Below, piece after piece: positions 5,071-5,965 of a stretch of 5,965 nucleotides of DNA. The DNA is taken from the NCBI GenBank assembly GCA_024636135.1, contig JAGXHP010000171.1, positions 1 through 5,965 of the forward strand, in the 5' to 3' direction. Numbering within the stretch: the stretch's first letter is position 1; each line of letters opens with the position of its first letter. Position numbers and translations under genes: made by a program. The notes under the pieces are model-generated. The model was not told where the DNA came from, searched no databases, and saw only the letters and a program-made list of their open reading frames with translations. This DNA is from Chloroflexota bacterium (GTDB taxonomy: Bacteria; Chloroflexota; Limnocylindria; QHBO01).

Positions 5071-5965
5071 CTACAGGACCTCCGCGGCTGCGGCCCGGGC
5101 CTTGGCCTTGCTGTTCGCGCCAGCCAGCTTCTTCGTGCGCTTGGCGGGAATCTTCTCCGTTCCGACCAGCGTCTCGTTGTCGTCGCCGCGGATGAAGTCC
5201 TCGACGCGGTTGTGGGCGATGTCGTCGTGGATCTGCATCGGCGGCGACTTCATGAAGTAGCTGGAGGGCGCGACGAGCGTGCCCGCGAGCCCGCGGTCGA
5301 GGCCGAGCTTCGCGCAACGGATGGCATCGGTGATCACGCCGGCGCTGTTCGGGCTGTCCCAGACCTCGAGCTTGAGCTCCAGGTTGAGGGGGACGTCGCC
5401 GTAGGTCGTGCCCTCCATGCGGATGTGGCACCACTTGCGGTCCTTGAGCCACGGGACGTAGTCGGACGGTCCGACGTGGATATCGGAGTCGGCGATCTCG
5501 TAGTCCATCATGCTCGTGACCGCGTTCGTCTTGCTGATCTTCTTCGACTCCAGCCGCTCCCGCTCGAGCATGTTCAGGAAGTCGGTGTTTCCGCCGAAGT
5601 TCAGCTGGTACGTGCGGTCGATCTTCACGCCGCGGTCCATGAACAGCCGCGTCAGCACCCGGTGCGTGATCGTGGCGCCGACCTGGCTCTTGATGTCGTC
5701 GCCGATGATCGGCAGGCCAGCCTCGGCGAATCGTCGCTGCCAGTACGGCTCGCGCCCGATGAAGACCGGGATCGCGTTGACAAACGCGACGCCGGCCTGG
5801 ATCGCCTGCTCGGCGTACCACTTCGTCGCCTGCTCGGACCCGACCGGCAGGTAGCTGACCATCACGTCGACCTCGCGATCCTTGAGGATCTGCACGATGT
5901 CCGCGGTCGGTCCGGGCGCCTTCTCGATGATTTCGGAGAGGTACTTGCCCAACCCATCGTGTGTC
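5071..5965 (-). CDS. ino1: Inositol-3-phosphate synthase (partial; N-terminus outside window)
   Basis: About 297 residues are visible; the frame is open to the window edge, so the N-terminal Rossmann glycine motif is not seen. The enzyme converts glucose-6-phosphate to 1D-myo-inositol-3-phosphate with bound NAD, the first step of inositol lipid synthesis. Diagnostic blocks are present in order: GPTADIVQIL, VSYLPVGSEQATKWYAEQAI, VGDDIKS-type GDDIKSQVGATITHRVL (catalytic region lysine), TYQLNFGGNTDFLNM, LESKKISKTNAVTS, PSDYVPWLKDRKW, LELKLEVWDSPNSAGVI, and MKSPPMQIHDDIA. These match the actinobacterial and archaeal type of roughly 360-370 residues. After FIRG the protein carries an extra tail of about 37 residues that is rich in Lys, Arg and Ala, which I do not recall in the usual family members. 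It is the first visible gene of the operon; a TTG at 5952 is internal, not the true start, since homologous sequence (HDG) continues upstream. Confidence 0.93.
   Translation of the reverse strand, partial: THDGLGKYLSEIIEKAPGPTADIVQILKDREVDVMVSYLPVGSEQATKWYAEQAIQAGVAFVNAIPVFIGREPYWQRRFAEAGLPIIGDDIKSQVGATITHRVLTRLFMDRGVKIDRTYQLNFGGNTDFLNMLERERLESKKISKTNAVTSMMDYEIADSDIHVGPSDYVPWLKDRKWCHIRMEGTTYGDVPLNLELKLEVWDSPNSAGVITDAIRCAKLGLDRGLAGTLVAPSSYFMKSPPMQIHDDIAHNRVEDFIRGDDNETLVGTEKIPAKRTKKLAGANSKAKARAAAAEVL

Noticed and set aside
3096..5260. Two long plus-strand open frames (3096-4529 and 3986-5260) opposite the acyltransferase genes
   Set aside because: Their translations show no family motif, and the minus strand there encodes intact acyltransferases with catalytic residues and coupled starts and stops.
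5950..5952. TTG as the start of the inositol-phosphate synthase
   Set aside because: The frame stays open to the window edge and the residues before it (HDG) fit the family, so this is an internal leucine and the gene is cut by the window.

Overview
The window is GC-rich and densely coding, with no mobile element, RNA gene or CRISPR array. Gene content suggests a high-GC bacterium of the Actinomycetota or a GC-rich Chloroflexota lineage. It has an actinobacterial/archaeal-type inositol-phosphate synthase, a PimA-like mannosyltransferase and PatA-like acyltransferases, the enzyme types used for inositol glycolipids. This phylum assignment is inference; no marker gene is present.

Left part, plus strand (1-1172). 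The tail of a GNAT acetyltransferase is followed, with a one-base TGATG overlap, by a complete double-GNAT acetyltransferase. The two proteins are about half identical over the shared C-terminal segment, so they look like a tandem duplication. A 71-base convergent gap (1173-1243) separates this pair from the rest.

Right part, minus strand (1244-5965), read from right to left. The order is: inositol-3-phosphate synthase (5' end outside the window); an LpxL/HtrB-type acyltransferase with HX4D; a second, PatA-like acyltransferase with HX4E; a PHP-domain metal-dependent phosphoesterase; and a PimA-like family 4 glycosyltransferase. The last four genes overlap or abut by 1, 4 and 10 (or 4) bases, which indicates one transcript with coupled translation. 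The only real gap, 56 bases after the inositol-phosphate synthase, is filled by a long interrupted inverted repeat whose 3' arm ends next to the following start codon.

Together the minus-strand genes look like a module for an acylated, glycosylated phosphatidylinositol, resembling early phosphatidylinositol mannoside (PIM) synthesis in mycobacteria. Inositol-3-phosphate is made, presumably joined to CDP-diacylglycerol by a phosphatidyltransferase not seen here, dephosphorylated, mannosylated and acylated. The most interesting points are the PHP enzyme as candidate for the phosphatidylinositol-phosphate phosphatase step, the two adjacent acyltransferases as candidates for two acylation sites, and the intercistronic hairpin. 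No stretch over 300 bases lacks a gene.
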